Source: Sideroxydans sp. CL21
GTDB taxonomy: Bacteria; Pseudomonadota; Gammaproteobacteria; Burkholderiales; Gallionellaceae
Length of the DNA: 64,000 nucleotides
Assembly (NCBI RefSeq): GCF_902459525.1
Contig: NZ_LR699166.1
Span: 349,501 to 413,500 of the forward strand
Direction of reading: 5' to 3'
Both the position numbers and the translations under genes were made by a program. Below are positions 53,849-63,352 of this stretch, in pieces. The notes beneath the pieces were generated by a model. The model made no database searches. It had not been told where the DNA came from and saw nothing but the letters and a program-made list of their open reading frames with translations. The stretch's first letter is position 1. The number at the start of each line of letters is the position of its first letter.

Positions 53849-54655
53849 ATGAACTCGAATTTCGTAAATTTCGACCAGATACTAAACCGCGAGCAGCGCG
53901 CCTGGAATTTTGGCGCGCTGCGGTTCGCGGCCATACTTGCGGTCATTGTGTTCTGTGCACATTACGTGGGCCTATTTGACGGCAAACGGCTCGCCGAGGG
54001 GGTTCCCAGTCTATTCAGTCTCATGGGCGAAATGATGCCGCCCAATTTTACCGACGCGCGCAATTGGGTAAAACCGGTCCTGGATACGCTCGCGATGAGT
54101 ATCGCCGGTACGGCACTCGCGATCTGCCTGTCGTTACCGCTCGCCTTTCTGGCGGCGCGCAACACAACGCCGCATCCGCTTGTGTATCAGTTGGCACGCA
54201 GCCTGCTCAATGCGTTGCGCGCCATTCCCGAGTTGATCATGGGCATCATTTTCGTGGCCGCGGTCGGATTTGGTGCATTACCTGGCGTATTGGCGCTCGG
54301 ATTGCATTCCATAGGCATGGTCGGCAAGTTCTTCGCCGAGGCGATTGAGCATGCCGACCAGGCACCAATAGAGGCGGCTCGTGCGGCAGGTGCCACGCCG
54401 CTACAAGTACTGTTGCACGGCGTATTGCCTCAGGTGTTGCCGCAGCTCGCCGATACATCGATCTACCGTTGGGAATACAACTTCCGGGCTTCAACCGTCA
54501 TGGGAATGGTCGGAGCAGGCGGCATTGGTTTCGAACTGATGGGGTCGTTGCGCATCATGCAATATCAGGATGTATCGGCAATCTTGTTGGTGATTTTGCT
54601 GATGGTCACACTGGTGGACGCCTTTAGCGGATACCTCAGAAAACGCTTCGAATAG
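53849..54655 (+). CDS. ptxC: Phosphite ABC transporter permease PtxC
   Basis: The 268-residue PhnE-like permease has about six membrane helices and the coupling motif EAARAAGATPLQVLLHGVLPQVLPQ (about residues 170-195). It completes the transporter with PtxA and PtxB. It starts eight bases after ptxB, and ptxD follows 14 bases later. Confidence 0.93.
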   Translation: MNSNFVNFDQILNREQRAWNFGALRFAAILAVIVFCAHYVGLFDGKRLAEGVPSLFSLMGEMMPPNFTDARNWVKPVLDTLAMSIAGTALAICLSLPLAFLAARNTTPHPLVYQLARSLLNALRAIPELIMGIIFVAAVGFGALPGVLALGLHSIGMVGKFFAEAIEHADQAPIEAARAAGATPLQVLLHGVLPQVLPQLADTSIYRWEYNFRASTVMGMVGAGGIGFELMGSLRIMQYQDVSAILLVILLMVTLVDAFSGYLRKRFE

Positions 54656-54669
54656 CCGGAGAATAAAGA

Positions 54670-55677
54670 ATGAAACCAAAAATCGTTATTACAAGCTGGG
54701 TCCATCCCACCGTTATCAACCGTTTATCCGAACATTGCATTGTTGTTGCCAACGACACGAAGGAACGGCTCTCGCGCGAGGAGATACTGAAACGAGCTTG
54801 CGATGCAGATGTAATCATGACCTTCATGACGGACAGTATCGACGAGGCTTTTGTAGAGGCGTGTCCGCGCCTCCGCCTGATTGCCTGTGCGCTAAAAGGG
54901 TACGACAACTATGATGTGGAAGCCTGTACAAAACGCGGTATCTGGATCACCAATGTGCCGGACCTTCTAACCATACCGACTGCTGAGCTCACAATTGGAT
55001 TGTTGATCGGGCTGACACGCAAGATCTTGCAAGGAGACGAATTCGTTCGAAGCGGGAGATTTGAGGGTTGGCGTCCTGCGCTCTACGGGGCTGGGCTGAC
55101 CGGACGTACGCTCGGGTTTATCGGTATGGGCGCGGTTGCCCAAGCGATTGCAGCACGTCTTCAGGGATATGAGATGAACCTCAACTATGTAGATATCAAG
55201 CCTCTGCATCCGGAGTTTGAAGGACGTTGGGGTTTGCGGCGTGTCGGCATGGAGCAGCTACTGGCTGACAGCGATTATGTCGTTCCCATGGTCCCCTATA
55301 ATCCGGACACTTTCCACCTGATTGATGCAGCATCGATTGCGGCCATGAAGAATGGTGCATTTCTGGTCAATGCCTGCAGGGGGTCTGTGGTTGACGAAGA
55401 GGCGGTCGCCAATGCACTTGCTTCCGGCAAACTGGCTGGTTACGCGGCTGATGTTTTCGAAATGGAAGAATGGGCGCGCCTCAATCGGCCGCACGACATT
55501 TCGGTGCGGCTGCTGATGGACACGGATCGAACGCTGTTTACGCCGCATATTGGATCAGCCGTAGATTCGGTGCGGCTCGCCATCGAGATGGAAGCAGCGT
55601 CTAATATTTTGCAGTTTCTGAACGATGAGATACCGCAGGGTGCGATCAATCGTCCGCTAGAGGGAGTTACGGTCTGA
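54670..55677 (+). CDS. ptxD: Phosphite dehydrogenase PtxD (phosphonate dehydrogenase)
   Basis: PtxD oxidises phosphite to phosphate with NAD+. The 335-residue D-2-hydroxyacid dehydrogenase-type protein keeps the residues known for Pseudomonas stutzeri PtxD: M53, K76 (ALKGYDN), D79, W134, Y139, R237 (NACRGSVVD), E266 and H293 (TPHIGSA). Asp175 after the Rossmann strand favours NAD over NADP. It lies directly after ptxABC, and its stop overlaps the proposed CTG start of the LysR gene by four bases. Confidence 0.95.
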   Translation: MKPKIVITSWVHPTVINRLSEHCIVVANDTKERLSREEILKRACDADVIMTFMTDSIDEAFVEACPRLRLIACALKGYDNYDVEACTKRGIWITNVPDLLTIPTAELTIGLLIGLTRKILQGDEFVRSGRFEGWRPALYGAGLTGRTLGFIGMGAVAQAIAARLQGYEMNLNYVDIKPLHPEFEGRWGLRRVGMEQLLADSDYVVPMVPYNPDTFHLIDAASIAAMKNGAFLVNACRGSVVDEEAVANALASGKLAGYAADVFEMEEWARLNRPHDISVRLLMDTDRTLFTPHIGSAVDSVRLAIEMEAASNILQFLNDEIPQGAINRPLEGVTV

Positions 55678-56576
55678 GCACACTCAATCTTGATCAGGTC
55701 GCGAGTTTTCTGTCTATTTCCCGGAACTTAAGTTTCAGGGCGGGAGCTCGTGTGCGAGGGCTTTCACAAGGGGCCATCTCGCAGCAGATACAAAAACTGG
55801 AGGCGCAACTCGGCGTCCGTTTGATAGAAAGGGATTCAGCCGGTTGCAGTCTTACCTACGAGGGAAGAGTGTTTCTACCTTATGCAGAGCGTCTATTAAC
55901 GCTAAGTACAAATGCATTGGGAGCATTCCGGGACAAACCGATCACAATTGGCGCCAGCAGCAATATTGGGATCTATCTGTTGTCGCCCTATGTAAAAGCT
56001 TATCTGAAAGGCGCCAATGAAAAGAGTCAACTGGATGTGAAAATTTACCAGAATCCGACAGTTGCCGATAAGCTGGCCACCGGAGAAGTGGATGTGGCAG
56101 CTATGGAATGGTGGGACGGACGCCCGGGTTATGAGGCACGTTTGTGGAGACATGAGGAACTCGTAGTCATTGTGCCGCCCAACCATCCCTGGGCTTCCTT
56201 GAAGTGTCTGCCACGTGACATGCTTAAGGGGGTCCCCTTGTTAGGGGGTGAGCCGGGAACCGGCACTGGACGGATTCTCGCCAATTATTATGGTGTTGAT
56301 GCGCCCGAGATCACGGTTGGCATGCAACTCGGCTCAACAGATGCAGTGAAACATTGGGTCAAAGCGGGACTCGGAGTTTCGCTTGTTCTAGCTAGCTCGG
56401 TGATTGAAGAAATCCGGGCGGGAATGCTGGTGTCGGTACCGCTTGAAGATGGAGGGCCGCAAAAAGCGCTTTACATCATATGGCGTGACACACTTGCGGA
56501 GAATCATCCTGCCCACAGATTTGGCAGTTGGCTGGTTTCTTGTGCAGATGGCTCGGGTGCCGATATCCACCATTAG
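55674..56576 (+). CDS. ptxE: LysR family regulator PtxE, probable CTG start
   Basis: The HTH domain reads [43 protein letters not shown]. It begins upstream of the first GTG (55752), where a start would remove the front half of the HTH. No ATG, GTG or TTG lies between the preceding in-frame stop and that region. CTG 55674 has GAGGGAG eight bases before it, overlaps the ptxD stop (CTGA), and yields 300 residues, the normal LysR length. The rest is a standard effector domain ([17 protein letters not shown]). It ends the ptx operon and probably regulates it. Confidence 0.85.
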   Translation: MSTLNLDQVASFLSISRNLSFRAGARVRGLSQGAISQQIQKLEAQLGVRLIERDSAGCSLTYEGRVFLPYAERLLTLSTNALGAFRDKPITIGASSNIGIYLLSPYVKAYLKGANEKSQLDVKIYQNPTVADKLATGEVDVAAMEWWDGRPGYEARLWRHEELVVIVPPNHPWASLKCLPRDMLKGVPLLGGEPGTGTGRILANYYGVDAPEITVGMQLGSTDAVKHWVKAGLGVSLVLASSVIEEIRAGMLVSVPLEDGGPQKALYIIWRDTLAENHPAHRFGSWLVSCADGSGADIHH

Positions 56577-56796
56577 TTGCTGGCTCGGTCTGATCCGAGA
56601 TGAAATTGCAAAAGAAGGATGGTAAGAAACCAATAGTTTAGCGATGAATCTTGCGCTGTCCGGACAAGCCTCAAGGGCAGAAACGGGTTTAAAGTGCGAG
56701 TTAGAAAAATTTGAATGGACTCTCTTGTTGGCTAAATTGGTGGCCTATTCAAAAATTATCGGCGTCCGCAATGGCCGAGGATTGCTAGCTCCCCGT

Positions 56797-56930
56797 GTTG
56801 TGCGTGACCGTCTGGCAATGGCACCGACCAGTCTTTCACCACTCCATACGAACCGCCCTAAAGCCGACAGTGGCGATTCAGTTTTACAGCTCGCCACATA
56901 GCGGTCGTTTGCCAAATGGCACTACCGCCC
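56797..56930. repeat. Dispersed non-coding repeat, copy C
   Basis: It matches copy A (29569-29702) along its full 134 bp, with scattered substitutions. The following CACCCCGACCGTCTCCTCC block also occurs near 17.37 kb. It lies in the gene-free gap 56577-57205 between the ptx operon and the Rrf2 gene. Confidence 0.75.
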
Positions 56931-57205
56931 CAAGTGGAAACTCAGGCTGGACACCCCGACCGTCTCCTCCGCACGGCCATTTTGGACACTGAATGTTCTA
57001 CAAGACAATTGGCAGTTATAAACATTTATATGTGGGCTTCTATTTTTATCGAATCTGAATTAGATCGCCATTGATCCGAGTCAGCCCTGCTCGAAAGTCA
57101 ACTCATGCTTCATGATATTGGCCGTGCAAAACATTAATATATTCCGCCATATAGCAGATTTGACAGCAGAGACAGTGAGACACGATCGAAATATCGAAGG
57201 AACAC

Positions 57206-57243
57206 TTGACTTTCATAACAGATACTATAATAATATCCGTTAT
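57206..57243 (+). promoter_or_regulatory. Promoter/operator region of the Rrf2 gene
   Basis: TTGACT (57206-57211) and TATAAT (57226-57231) are promoter-like but only 14 bases apart. ATAACAGATA (57215-57224) and TATCCGTTAT (57234-57243) form an inverted repeat with one mismatch that overlaps the start codon, suggesting autoregulation. Confidence 0.5.
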
Positions 57244-57667
57244 GGCATCCGTGAATACCCAGTTTTCTATTGCTGTTCATGTATTGGCAGCGATCGCAAA
57301 TTACAAGTCGGCTTTTACGTCGGAAGTTCTCGCAGGTAGCGTGAATGCGAACCCGGTTTTCGTTAAGAGAATTCTTGTCAAACTCTCCAAGGCGAAGCTG
57401 GTCACGACTACCGTGGGTAAGTCCGGGGGCTATGATCTGGCTAGAAGTCCAAAGAGCATTTCTCTCTTCGACATCTACTCTGCGGTCAACCCTCCAAGTG
57501 CTTTTGCCATCCACACTTATGCCGAAAGCAAGGGGTGTGTAGTGAGTTGTAACATCAAGGAAGTAATGAGCGAGGTTCTGATCGGTACACAGAATGCTGT
57601 CGAAAATGATCTGAAGCGGACCACTCTGGCGGATGTGGTTTTAAAAATTAAGAGCAAGTCCAGGTAG
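57242..57667 (+). CDS. Rrf2 family transcriptional regulator
   Basis: The 141-residue protein begins MASVNTQFSIAVHVLAAIA; ATG 57242 is preferred over an upstream ATG that would lie in the promoter. The winged-helix DNA-binding part holds VNANPVFVKRILVKLSKAKLVTTTVGKSGGYDLARSPKSISL. It has only two close cysteines (GCVVSCN, residues about 98-103), not the three of iron-sulfur IscR/NsrR, so it is nearer the YwnA-like redox group. It heads a set with two NAD(P)-dependent oxidoreductases. Confidence 0.9.
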   Translation: MASVNTQFSIAVHVLAAIANYKSAFTSEVLAGSVNANPVFVKRILVKLSKAKLVTTTVGKSGGYDLARSPKSISLFDIYSAVNPPSAFAIHTYAESKGCVVSCNIKEVMSEVLIGTQNAVENDLKRTTLADVVLKIKSKSR

Positions 57668-57726
57668 CTTTTTTTTGACCTAAATAGATACTTTTATAGT
57701 AACCGATTGATGAGTGAAAGGAAAAA

Positions 57727-58323
57727 ATGCATATGAAATTCGGATTTATTGGAGCAGGAAATGTGGCGCAGACATACGCCAAGCATTTTGTCCGGCATGG
57801 GCACGAGGTGGTTCTCAGTAACAGCAAGGGACCTGACTCGTTGGCCGAACTTGTTCGAAGTATCGGCCCGAATGCCAAAGCGGGCACCGTGAAAGAGGCG
57901 GCAAAGCAAGACATCGTAATTTTGGCTGTGCGCTGGGAGCAAGCAGAGCAAGCTCTCGCCGAAGTCTCTGACTGGAACGGGCGCATTCTCGTCGATGCGA
58001 CGAATCGCCCTTTAGAAGAGGACACCAAGGGAAAGACTGCGAGCGAGGTCATTGCAAGTTATGCCCCTGGAGCTCGCATAGTCAAAGCACTCAATACGCT
58101 CGTGGCGAATTGGATTCAGGACTATTCAGACAAGAAGCCTAAATTAGTTCTGTTCCTTTCTGGTGACGACACCGACGCAAAACGGAAACTAGCCCGCGCC
58201 CTTGAGGAAACCGGCTTTGTCCCAGTGGACCTAGGCGGGCTGATCGATGGCGGAAAACTCCAGGAATTTGGAGCCCCGCTGAGCGGACTCCATTTGGATC
58301 TGATCAAGCGACTGGAATTTTGA
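57727..58323 (+). CDS. NADPH-dependent F420 reductase-like oxidoreductase
   Basis: The 198-residue Rossmann protein has GFIGAGNVAQTYAKHF (dinucleotide site), VILAVRWEQAEQAL, and VKALNTLVANW. This is the small coenzyme F420:NADP+ oxidoreductase-like family. F420 itself is not expected here, so the true substrate is unknown. It starts 59 bases after the Rrf2 gene and ends just before the SDR gene, suggesting one operon. Confidence 0.87.
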   Translation: MHMKFGFIGAGNVAQTYAKHFVRHGHEVVLSNSKGPDSLAELVRSIGPNAKAGTVKEAAKQDIVILAVRWEQAEQALAEVSDWNGRILVDATNRPLEEDTKGKTASEVIASYAPGARIVKALNTLVANWIQDYSDKKPKLVLFLSGDDTDAKRKLARALEETGFVPVDLGGLIDGGKLQEFGAPLSGLHLDLIKRLEF

Positions 58324-58355
58324 TTCATTTTAATTACCAAAAAAGGAGAAAACAC

Positions 58356-59105
58356 ATGAGTAACAACAACGGACAAAAATTGGCAGGAAAAATCGCAGTA
58401 ATCACAGGCGGATCAAGCGGTATGGCACTGGCGAGTGCCAAGCGTTTCGTTGAAGAAGGCGCATACGTATTTATTACGGGGCGTCGACAAGAGCAACTTG
58501 ATAAGGCCGTCAAACTGATCGGGCGAAACGTAACCGGCGTGCAGGGAGACTCGGCCAACCTGGATGACTTGGACCGTTTGTTCGATACCGTCAGGCGGGA
58601 AAAAGGCAAAATCGATATCCTATTTGCGAGCGCCGGAATTGGGGAGGTCAGCAAGATTGGCGAGATTACGGAAAAGCACTTCGACACGGCTTTCGGGCTG
58701 AATACGCGCGGCACACTTTTCACCGTGCAAAAGGCGTTACCACTGATTACCGATGGTGGGTCGATCATCATGACCTCGTCGAATGCTGGGCTTAAGGGCT
58801 TTCCTGGTTGGGGTGTGTATGCCGCGAGCAAAGCCGCGCTGCATGTATTCGCACGTACTTGGGTTAACGAGCTGAAGGAGAGGAGGATTCGGGTGAACGT
58901 GCTGTGCCCTGGACAGGTCGATACGCCAATGATGGACCAGGTGCTGGATGCGAAGGCGAAAATACAGTTTGGATCTTTGATTCCGCGGGGAAAAATGGGC
59001 ACCCCTGACGAGATCGCGACTGTGGCGCTATTTCTCGCTTCAGACGACTCGATTTACGTGAACGGCGTGGAGCTGGTGGCCGACGGTGGCATGGTTGTCT
59101 CCTAA
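58356..59105 (+). CDS. Short-chain dehydrogenase/reductase (SDR)
   Basis: The 249-residue SDR has the cofactor loop ITGGSSGMALA, the NAG-like ASAGIGE, catalytic Ser (MTSSNAG) and Y-x-x-x-K (GVYAASKAALH). ATG 58356 is chosen because AAAAGGAG precedes it; the frame is open from 58320. The GGS-SGMA loop suggests NADPH use, but the substrate is unknown. It is probably controlled with the preceding gene by the Rrf2 regulator. Confidence 0.93.
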   Translation: MSNNNGQKLAGKIAVITGGSSGMALASAKRFVEEGAYVFITGRRQEQLDKAVKLIGRNVTGVQGDSANLDDLDRLFDTVRREKGKIDILFASAGIGEVSKIGEITEKHFDTAFGLNTRGTLFTVQKALPLITDGGSIIMTSSNAGLKGFPGWGVYAASKAALHVFARTWVNELKERRIRVNVLCPGQVDTPMMDQVLDAKAKIQFGSLIPRGKMGTPDEIATVALFLASDDSIYVNGVELVADGGMVVS

Positions 59106-59259
59106 GAAGTCAGCCATACAATTGTAAGGAACGGGAGCTTGTTGGGCTTTGGGAAGAGGTAAAGAACGGACCGAATTATTCGCATAAACCGAACTGCGCT
59201 TCATTGTCAGATTGAATTTCTTTGGAGATGTCTCTATGTCTCTTAAGGGTGAAAAGTCA

Positions 59260-59375
59260 AATAGCAGATCCTCCGGCAGGCTCAACCGGGGTCCTTTTCA
59301 GAAAATTGCCAGCGTTTTCCTTGGCCGAACACACGGTTTTCCCCATATCATGCGTGACCGTCCGCAGATGGCACG
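59260..59375. repeat. Dispersed non-coding repeat, copy D
   Basis: It aligns with copy B (41269-41382) over about 115 bp. The rest of the gap to 59498 contains GGTCTCTTCCTCGCCCAATTGC-like units (shortened) similar to 51.8 kb. No gene was seen in 59106-59498. Confidence 0.7.
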
Positions 59376-59498
59376 TTGTCGTCCATGATGAAGGTCAGCT
59401 TTGTGGCATCGAGTTTTCAACCTCGACTGTCGCTTCATGGCCGATTCGGGCCTATATGCCGAAGCTAAGAGGAAGGTCTCTTCCTCGCCCAATTGCAG

Positions 59499-59798
59499 TC
59501 ATTCGTCTCGATTTTCAGACTCATATTCAATACCACCAATAAACTTGAACATGAAGTTATAGAACAAACAGCTAATCGCCGTCATTATGTATCCCAGGAC
59601 AAGATAGATAACCGGTAAGATCAAAAAGAATGCTGTTGGCATCTGATGCATTTGATTGCCATGAGCATCCATACCTGGCGGCATGAAGGAGAATGCAATC
59701 GACATAGGGATTATGAAGATCAACGAGCTCAGTGCCATGAGAACTCCAAATACCTTGCCGTTCTGATGAGGCGACAAACGTGAAATTTGTGTCTTCAT
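59499..59798 (-). CDS. Small two-helix membrane protein of unknown function
   Basis: The 99-residue product has two hydrophobic segments (VFGVLMALSSLIFIIPMSIA and FFLILPVIYLVLGYIMTAIS) with a His/Met-containing loop (MPPGMDAHGNQMHQMPT) between them and an acidic tail. The Met/His-rich loop might bind a metal, which is only a guess. It follows the secreted-protein gene on the same strand by 22 bases. Confidence 0.75.
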   Translation of the reverse strand: MKTQISRLSPHQNGKVFGVLMALSSLIFIIPMSIAFSFMPPGMDAHGNQMHQMPTAFFLILPVIYLVLGYIMTAISCLFYNFMFKFIGGIEYESENRDE

Positions 59799-59820
59799 TC
59801 TGTTTTCCCTTTTGTTATAT

Positions 59821-60489
59821 TCATTTGACCGTAATCACGTACTCGATGTCTTGCAGATTGTGCCCATAAGCGGATGTCGTGTTGTTGTATTGGCCGCCAA
59901 ACCTAATCGTGTGTTTCCCAACGGCTAATGGGCTGAGCAGAATCCAGTAGCCATCTGATGCTGAAGGATATGCGTTATATGGCTTTTCTGACGTTGGTAT
60001 CCAATCATATATATCAAAACACTTCGTCGTTCTAGCCCTGTATTTCTTTGGTTCTTTGACTACTACGCCATCTAATTCCACAAATAAGTCGATTGCCGTC
60101 TCGTTGTTGACCGCTGCATTCTTTATGGCCTGTTTGCACGTGTAACCGTTGTTCTCTTCCCGTGGCCAATAGGACATATTAATAATAGGAAAAAAGATGT
60201 ATTTTCCTTCAGGAATGGAGCAGCTTCGCCTTATCAAATTCGTTCCAAATCCTCCAGCAAGAAACCACACATTCCCGCGCTGGCCAGTATCGCAGTGAGC
60301 TCCCGAATTATCGCGCACCGGATTAATTTCATCAGGACTGGACATTGCCCATTTCCACCAATCGGCGGACAAATCTGCTGCAGAGCGCCCATCCAATTTA
60401 AAGCTCGGTTTTTGTATGGCGGTTGGCTCGCTTGAATAAGCCGGCCCAATGAGTAAAAGAAAGACAGTAAGCAACAATAATCTCAGCAT
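59821..60489 (-). CDS. Secreted protein of an uncharacterised family
   Basis: The 222-residue protein has a signal peptide (MLRLLLLTVFLLLIGPAYS). A conserved-looking domain follows: SADWWKWAMSSPDEINPVRDNSG, CDTGQRGNVWFLAGG, RRSCSIPEGKYIFFPIIN and GHNLQDIEYVITVK. I recognise the pattern from other secreted proteins but know no function for it. It is probably periplasmic, with four or more cysteines able to form disulfides. It is paired with the small membrane gene downstream. Confidence 0.82.
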   Translation of the reverse strand: MLRLLLLTVFLLLIGPAYSSEPTAIQKPSFKLDGRSAADLSADWWKWAMSSPDEINPVRDNSGAHCDTGQRGNVWFLAGGFGTNLIRRSCSIPEGKYIFFPIINMSYWPREENNGYTCKQAIKNAAVNNETAIDLFVELDGVVVKEPKKYRARTTKCFDIYDWIPTSEKPYNAYPSASDGYWILLSPLAVGKHTIRFGGQYNNTTSAYGHNLQDIEYVITVK

Positions 60490-60642
60490 TATTCAACTTT
60501 CGGTTTAGTGAGTTGATTGCGGCGCACACTACCTGACAGCCAGTTAAAGAACAATATGCCAAACGGTCTAGATACTGCCAGCGATTTACACGAGGAATGA
60601 CTGCTATAGAGAAACGCTACGAACGGCGGTTAGTGTTAAGGG

Positions 60643-60713
60643 TTGTCAGATGCCTGCCCTCAAACACGAAGCCATGATGATACCGCAACCCTATGCGGGC
60701 AGGCGTCTGACAA
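60643..60713. repeat. Long inverted repeat (hairpin) downstream of the IS91-type transposase
   Basis: TTGTCAGATGCCTGCCC (60643-60659) pairs with GGGCAGGCGTCTGACAA (60697-60713) at 16 of 17 positions around a 37-base loop. It may be the subterminal palindrome of the IS91-type origin end, or a separate small element. Confidence 0.7.
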
Positions 60714-60979
60714 GCACCAAGGGAGGAAACCGCGGTGATGCTCCTGTGAGCTTCAGGACAAGCAGCGGTCTATGGGGATTTGAGTTTTAATTCTGTCGTT
60801 CTATTTGGCGATCGACCTGATCAGCCTGACGATGGCCTCGCTCAGGTGGCCTTTATCGGAGCAAACACTTCTGATTCTTCGTTGAGAGGGAGCATCAAAC
60901 ACCATGTTGTTGTAACACAAGACAAAGCCATTCCGCATCGGCTCGGGCCGATGGCAGTTTTGGTATGGAGTAGCGCTGC

Positions 60980-62170
60980 TCATGGCATACCTCGAAGCTG
61001 AGGGGGCGCACGAATCAGATATTTGCGCGCCAGGGTATCAACGATGATCATTGGCGCACCGCAGTCCGGGCAGACGAAGGTGGGCTGAGCGGATTCGGTG
61101 GGCGCGTTCTCATCGGCTTCGACACTGACGACCGGCTCCACATGCAACAGCTCGCGAGCCCGTGCCAGATTCTCCCGTCGCCCGGTGTTGGCGATCAGCC
61201 CGTAGTGACGGATGCGATGGAAGCCTCCGGGCAGAACATGCAACAGGAATCGCCGCATGAATTCGCCTGTATCGAGCGTCATGGTCTTGTAGCGCGTCGC
61301 ACCCGCAGTACGGTAGTCTTTCCACTTGAAGGTCACTCCGCGCTCGTCCAGTGCAACCAGTCGTGAATTGGAAATCGCCACCCGATGGGTATAGCGCGAC
61401 AGATAAGCCAGCACTGCCGCAGGTCCGGCGAATGGGCGCTTGGCATACACCACCCATTCGCACTCGCGCAGCGGCGCGAGCCAGTCGGCGAAGGCGGCCG
61501 CATCACTCAGTTGCGCGTACTCGCCGAAGAACTGCAACTGGCCGTTGCGATGAACCCGCTCCAATTCTTCTATAAAGCGCCGCCGGAACAGCCGCGACAG
61601 CACGCGCACCGGCAGGAAGAAACCCGGCTTGCAGGCGACCCAGCGTTCACCGTTGAATGACAGACCGCCGCCCGGCACGATGCCATGCACGTGCGGATGA
61701 TGCGTCAGTGCCGAGCCCCAGGTGTGCAGCACCAAGGTCGCCCCGATGCGTGCCCCCAGATGCTTGGGGTCGGCAGCGATGGTGCGCAGCGTCTCTGCGG
61801 CGACCTCGAACAGCAGACGATAGATCACCGCCTTGTTGGTGTAGGCGATGGCGCTGATCGGTGCCGGCAAGGTGAACACCACATGGTAATAGTCCACCGG
61901 CAACAGTTCCGTCTGGCGGGCTTCGAGCCAGCGCTTGGCCGCACTCGCCTGACACTTGGGGCAATGCCGGTTGCGGCAGGAGTTATAGGCGATCTCGTCA
62001 TGCGCACAGGCGGGACAGTGCAACACATGTCCTCCCAGCGCCGCGCTGCGGCACTGCTCGATGGCGGACATGACCTTGAGCTGACCCAGACTCAGGTGAG
62101 CGTACTGAGTCTGTCGCCAGGCGGGCCCGTGGGCGCGGAAGATATCCGCGACCTCCAGTGCGGGACGCAC
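60980..62170 (-). CDS. IS91 family (Y2/HUH) transposase
   Basis: The 396-residue protein has an N-terminal zinc-finger region (CPACAHDEIAYNSCRNRHCPKC, in parts), the metal-binding HPHVHGIV and a double-tyrosine motif AYLSRYTHRVAIS, the hallmarks of IS91 rolling-circle-type transposases. It ends with a second zinc-ribbon-like C-x-x-C (FVCPDCGAP). It follows the recombinase gene by 12 bases and is probably co-transcribed with it. Confidence 0.94.
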   Translation of the reverse strand: MRPALEVADIFRAHGPAWRQTQYAHLSLGQLKVMSAIEQCRSAALGGHVLHCPACAHDEIAYNSCRNRHCPKCQASAAKRWLEARQTELLPVDYYHVVFTLPAPISAIAYTNKAVIYRLLFEVAAETLRTIAADPKHLGARIGATLVLHTWGSALTHHPHVHGIVPGGGLSFNGERWVACKPGFFLPVRVLSRLFRRRFIEELERVHRNGQLQFFGEYAQLSDAAAFADWLAPLRECEWVVYAKRPFAGPAAVLAYLSRYTHRVAISNSRLVALDERGVTFKWKDYRTAGATRYKTMTLDTGEFMRRFLLHVLPGGFHRIRHYGLIANTGRRENLARARELLHVEPVVSVEADENAPTESAQPTFVCPDCGAPMIIVDTLARKYLIRAPPQLRGMP

Positions 62171-62182
62171 GATGATCCCAAT

Positions 62183-63058
62183 CTATGCGGGAGGCAGGGT
62201 CTCCAGCGGGCTGATCACCTCGCGCAATAGATCGGTGGCCACTTGGGCATACAGCGCCGTCGTGTCCAATTTCTTGTGCCCGAGCAAAACCTGAATCAGC
62301 CGGATATCGGTCTTTTGTTCCAGCAAGTGCGTGGCAAAACTGTGCCTCAGTGTATGCATCGAAACGCGCTTGTCGATATTCGCCGCATCAGCGGCAGCGT
62401 GGATGGCGCGATTCAGTTGACGGGAACTCAACTGGTCAATCGGGTTCTGGCCGGGAAATAACCAGCCTCCATCCAGCATCTTGCCTTGAGCTCGTGCCGT
62501 CTTCCACCACGTACGCAGGCATTCGAGCAGTACCGGAGAAAGCATCGCGTAGCGATCCTTGCTGCCTTTGCCTTGTTCAATACGCAATGCCATGCGCTCG
62601 CTATCAATGTCACTGACCTTCAACGCCAACACTTCACTGGCACGCAATCCTGCACCGTAGGCAATCGATAGTGCTGTCTTGTATTTCAGATTTCCCGCAG
62701 CGGCGATCAGACGTGCTACCTCGTCCTGACTCAACACCACCGGCAACTTGTGCGGAACGTGTACCGGTTGCATCTTGTTCATCAGTTCGGCACGATCGAT
62801 TGTCGTCTCGAAGAAAAACTTCAGGCCAGTGATCGCCGCATTGAGTGAAATCGGCGAGATGCCGCGATCGACCAGGTGCAACTGATAGCGTCGCAGATCC
62901 TCTGCGCTGGCCGTGTCGGGAGATCGGCCAAGCCAAGTACTAAATTGAATGACTGCGCGGAGGTAGGCGCTTTGTGTCTTGGGGGAGAGTTTGCGCATCC
63001 GCATGTCGTCGAGAAAGCGTTGGCGCAATGGAGAAACAGCTTGAGTCGTTGTGTTCAT
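62183..63058 (-). CDS. Tyrosine recombinase of the IS91-type element
   Basis: The protein has the phage-integrase SAM-like N-terminal domain (RQRFLDDMRMRKLSPKTQSAYLRAV) and a complete catalytic set: R in GAGLRASEVLAL, H-T-L-R-H in MHTLRHSFATHLL, LLGHKKLDTTALYAQV with the Tyr. ATG 63058 (MNTTTQAVSPL) is preferred; the frame is open to 63097. It resembles the recombinases often encoded ahead of IS91-family transposases, not an integron integrase: the extra IntI patch between the second and third boxes is not seen. Confidence 0.9.
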   Translation of the reverse strand: MNTTTQAVSPLRQRFLDDMRMRKLSPKTQSAYLRAVIQFSTWLGRSPDTASAEDLRRYQLHLVDRGISPISLNAAITGLKFFFETTIDRAELMNKMQPVHVPHKLPVVLSQDEVARLIAAAGNLKYKTALSIAYGAGLRASEVLALKVSDIDSERMALRIEQGKGSKDRYAMLSPVLLECLRTWWKTARAQGKMLDGGWLFPGQNPIDQLSSRQLNRAIHAAADAANIDKRVSMHTLRHSFATHLLEQKTDIRLIQVLLGHKKLDTTALYAQVATDLLREVISPLETLPPA

Positions 63059-63130
63059 GATTCTGCTCCTGTCGGGAAATGAGGCGGATTGCCTCACTTC
63101 TCAACATAAGGAGCAGTACTTCTCTGTCAA

Positions 63131-63352
63131 TCACCTGCAGCCGCTAATTCGGAGCGCCCAATACCGCGGAGCGGTTTAGTCCGTTGGCCGCGTTCTGCCC
63201 GTTTGCCTTTGCTAACACCACCGTCCGTAGCTTACCCGATACCGGACCTTCACGACCTGCTGTTCCTAACCCGGAACGGATGGTCGTCAATGAATTTAGG
63301 TTTCCCGAAACCTGCCATTCGTGACCTGCGGCAATCGACCCAAAACAAGCTT
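63131..63352. repeat. Degenerate non-coding repeat DNA
   Basis: The gap has no gene. Units such as CCTTCACGACCTGCTGTTC and CCTGCCATTCGTGACCTGC resemble the degenerate repeat units near 17.4 and 51.8 kb. Similarity is by eye and weaker than between copies A-D. Confidence 0.4.

Larger units (their letters stand above)
60625..63130 (-). mobile_element. IS91-type element with tyrosine recombinase (edges approximate)
   Basis: It contains a Y2/HUH transposase gene and a tyrosine recombinase gene in tandem. Beyond the transposase stop a long hairpin lies at 60643-60713, and GAAC (minus-strand GTTC) lies at 60621-60624, which would suit the origin end of IS91-type elements. The other end is not resolved. 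Confidence 0.6.

Noticed and set aside
60801-60983. 60-codon ORF downstream of the IS91-type transposase
   Set aside because: Probably non-coding end of the element; no start signal and no family.
62183-63058. Integron integrase (IntI) for the cassettes
   Set aside because: The recombinase lacks the extra IntI segment, is tied to the IS91-type transposase and lies 29 kb from the cassettes.
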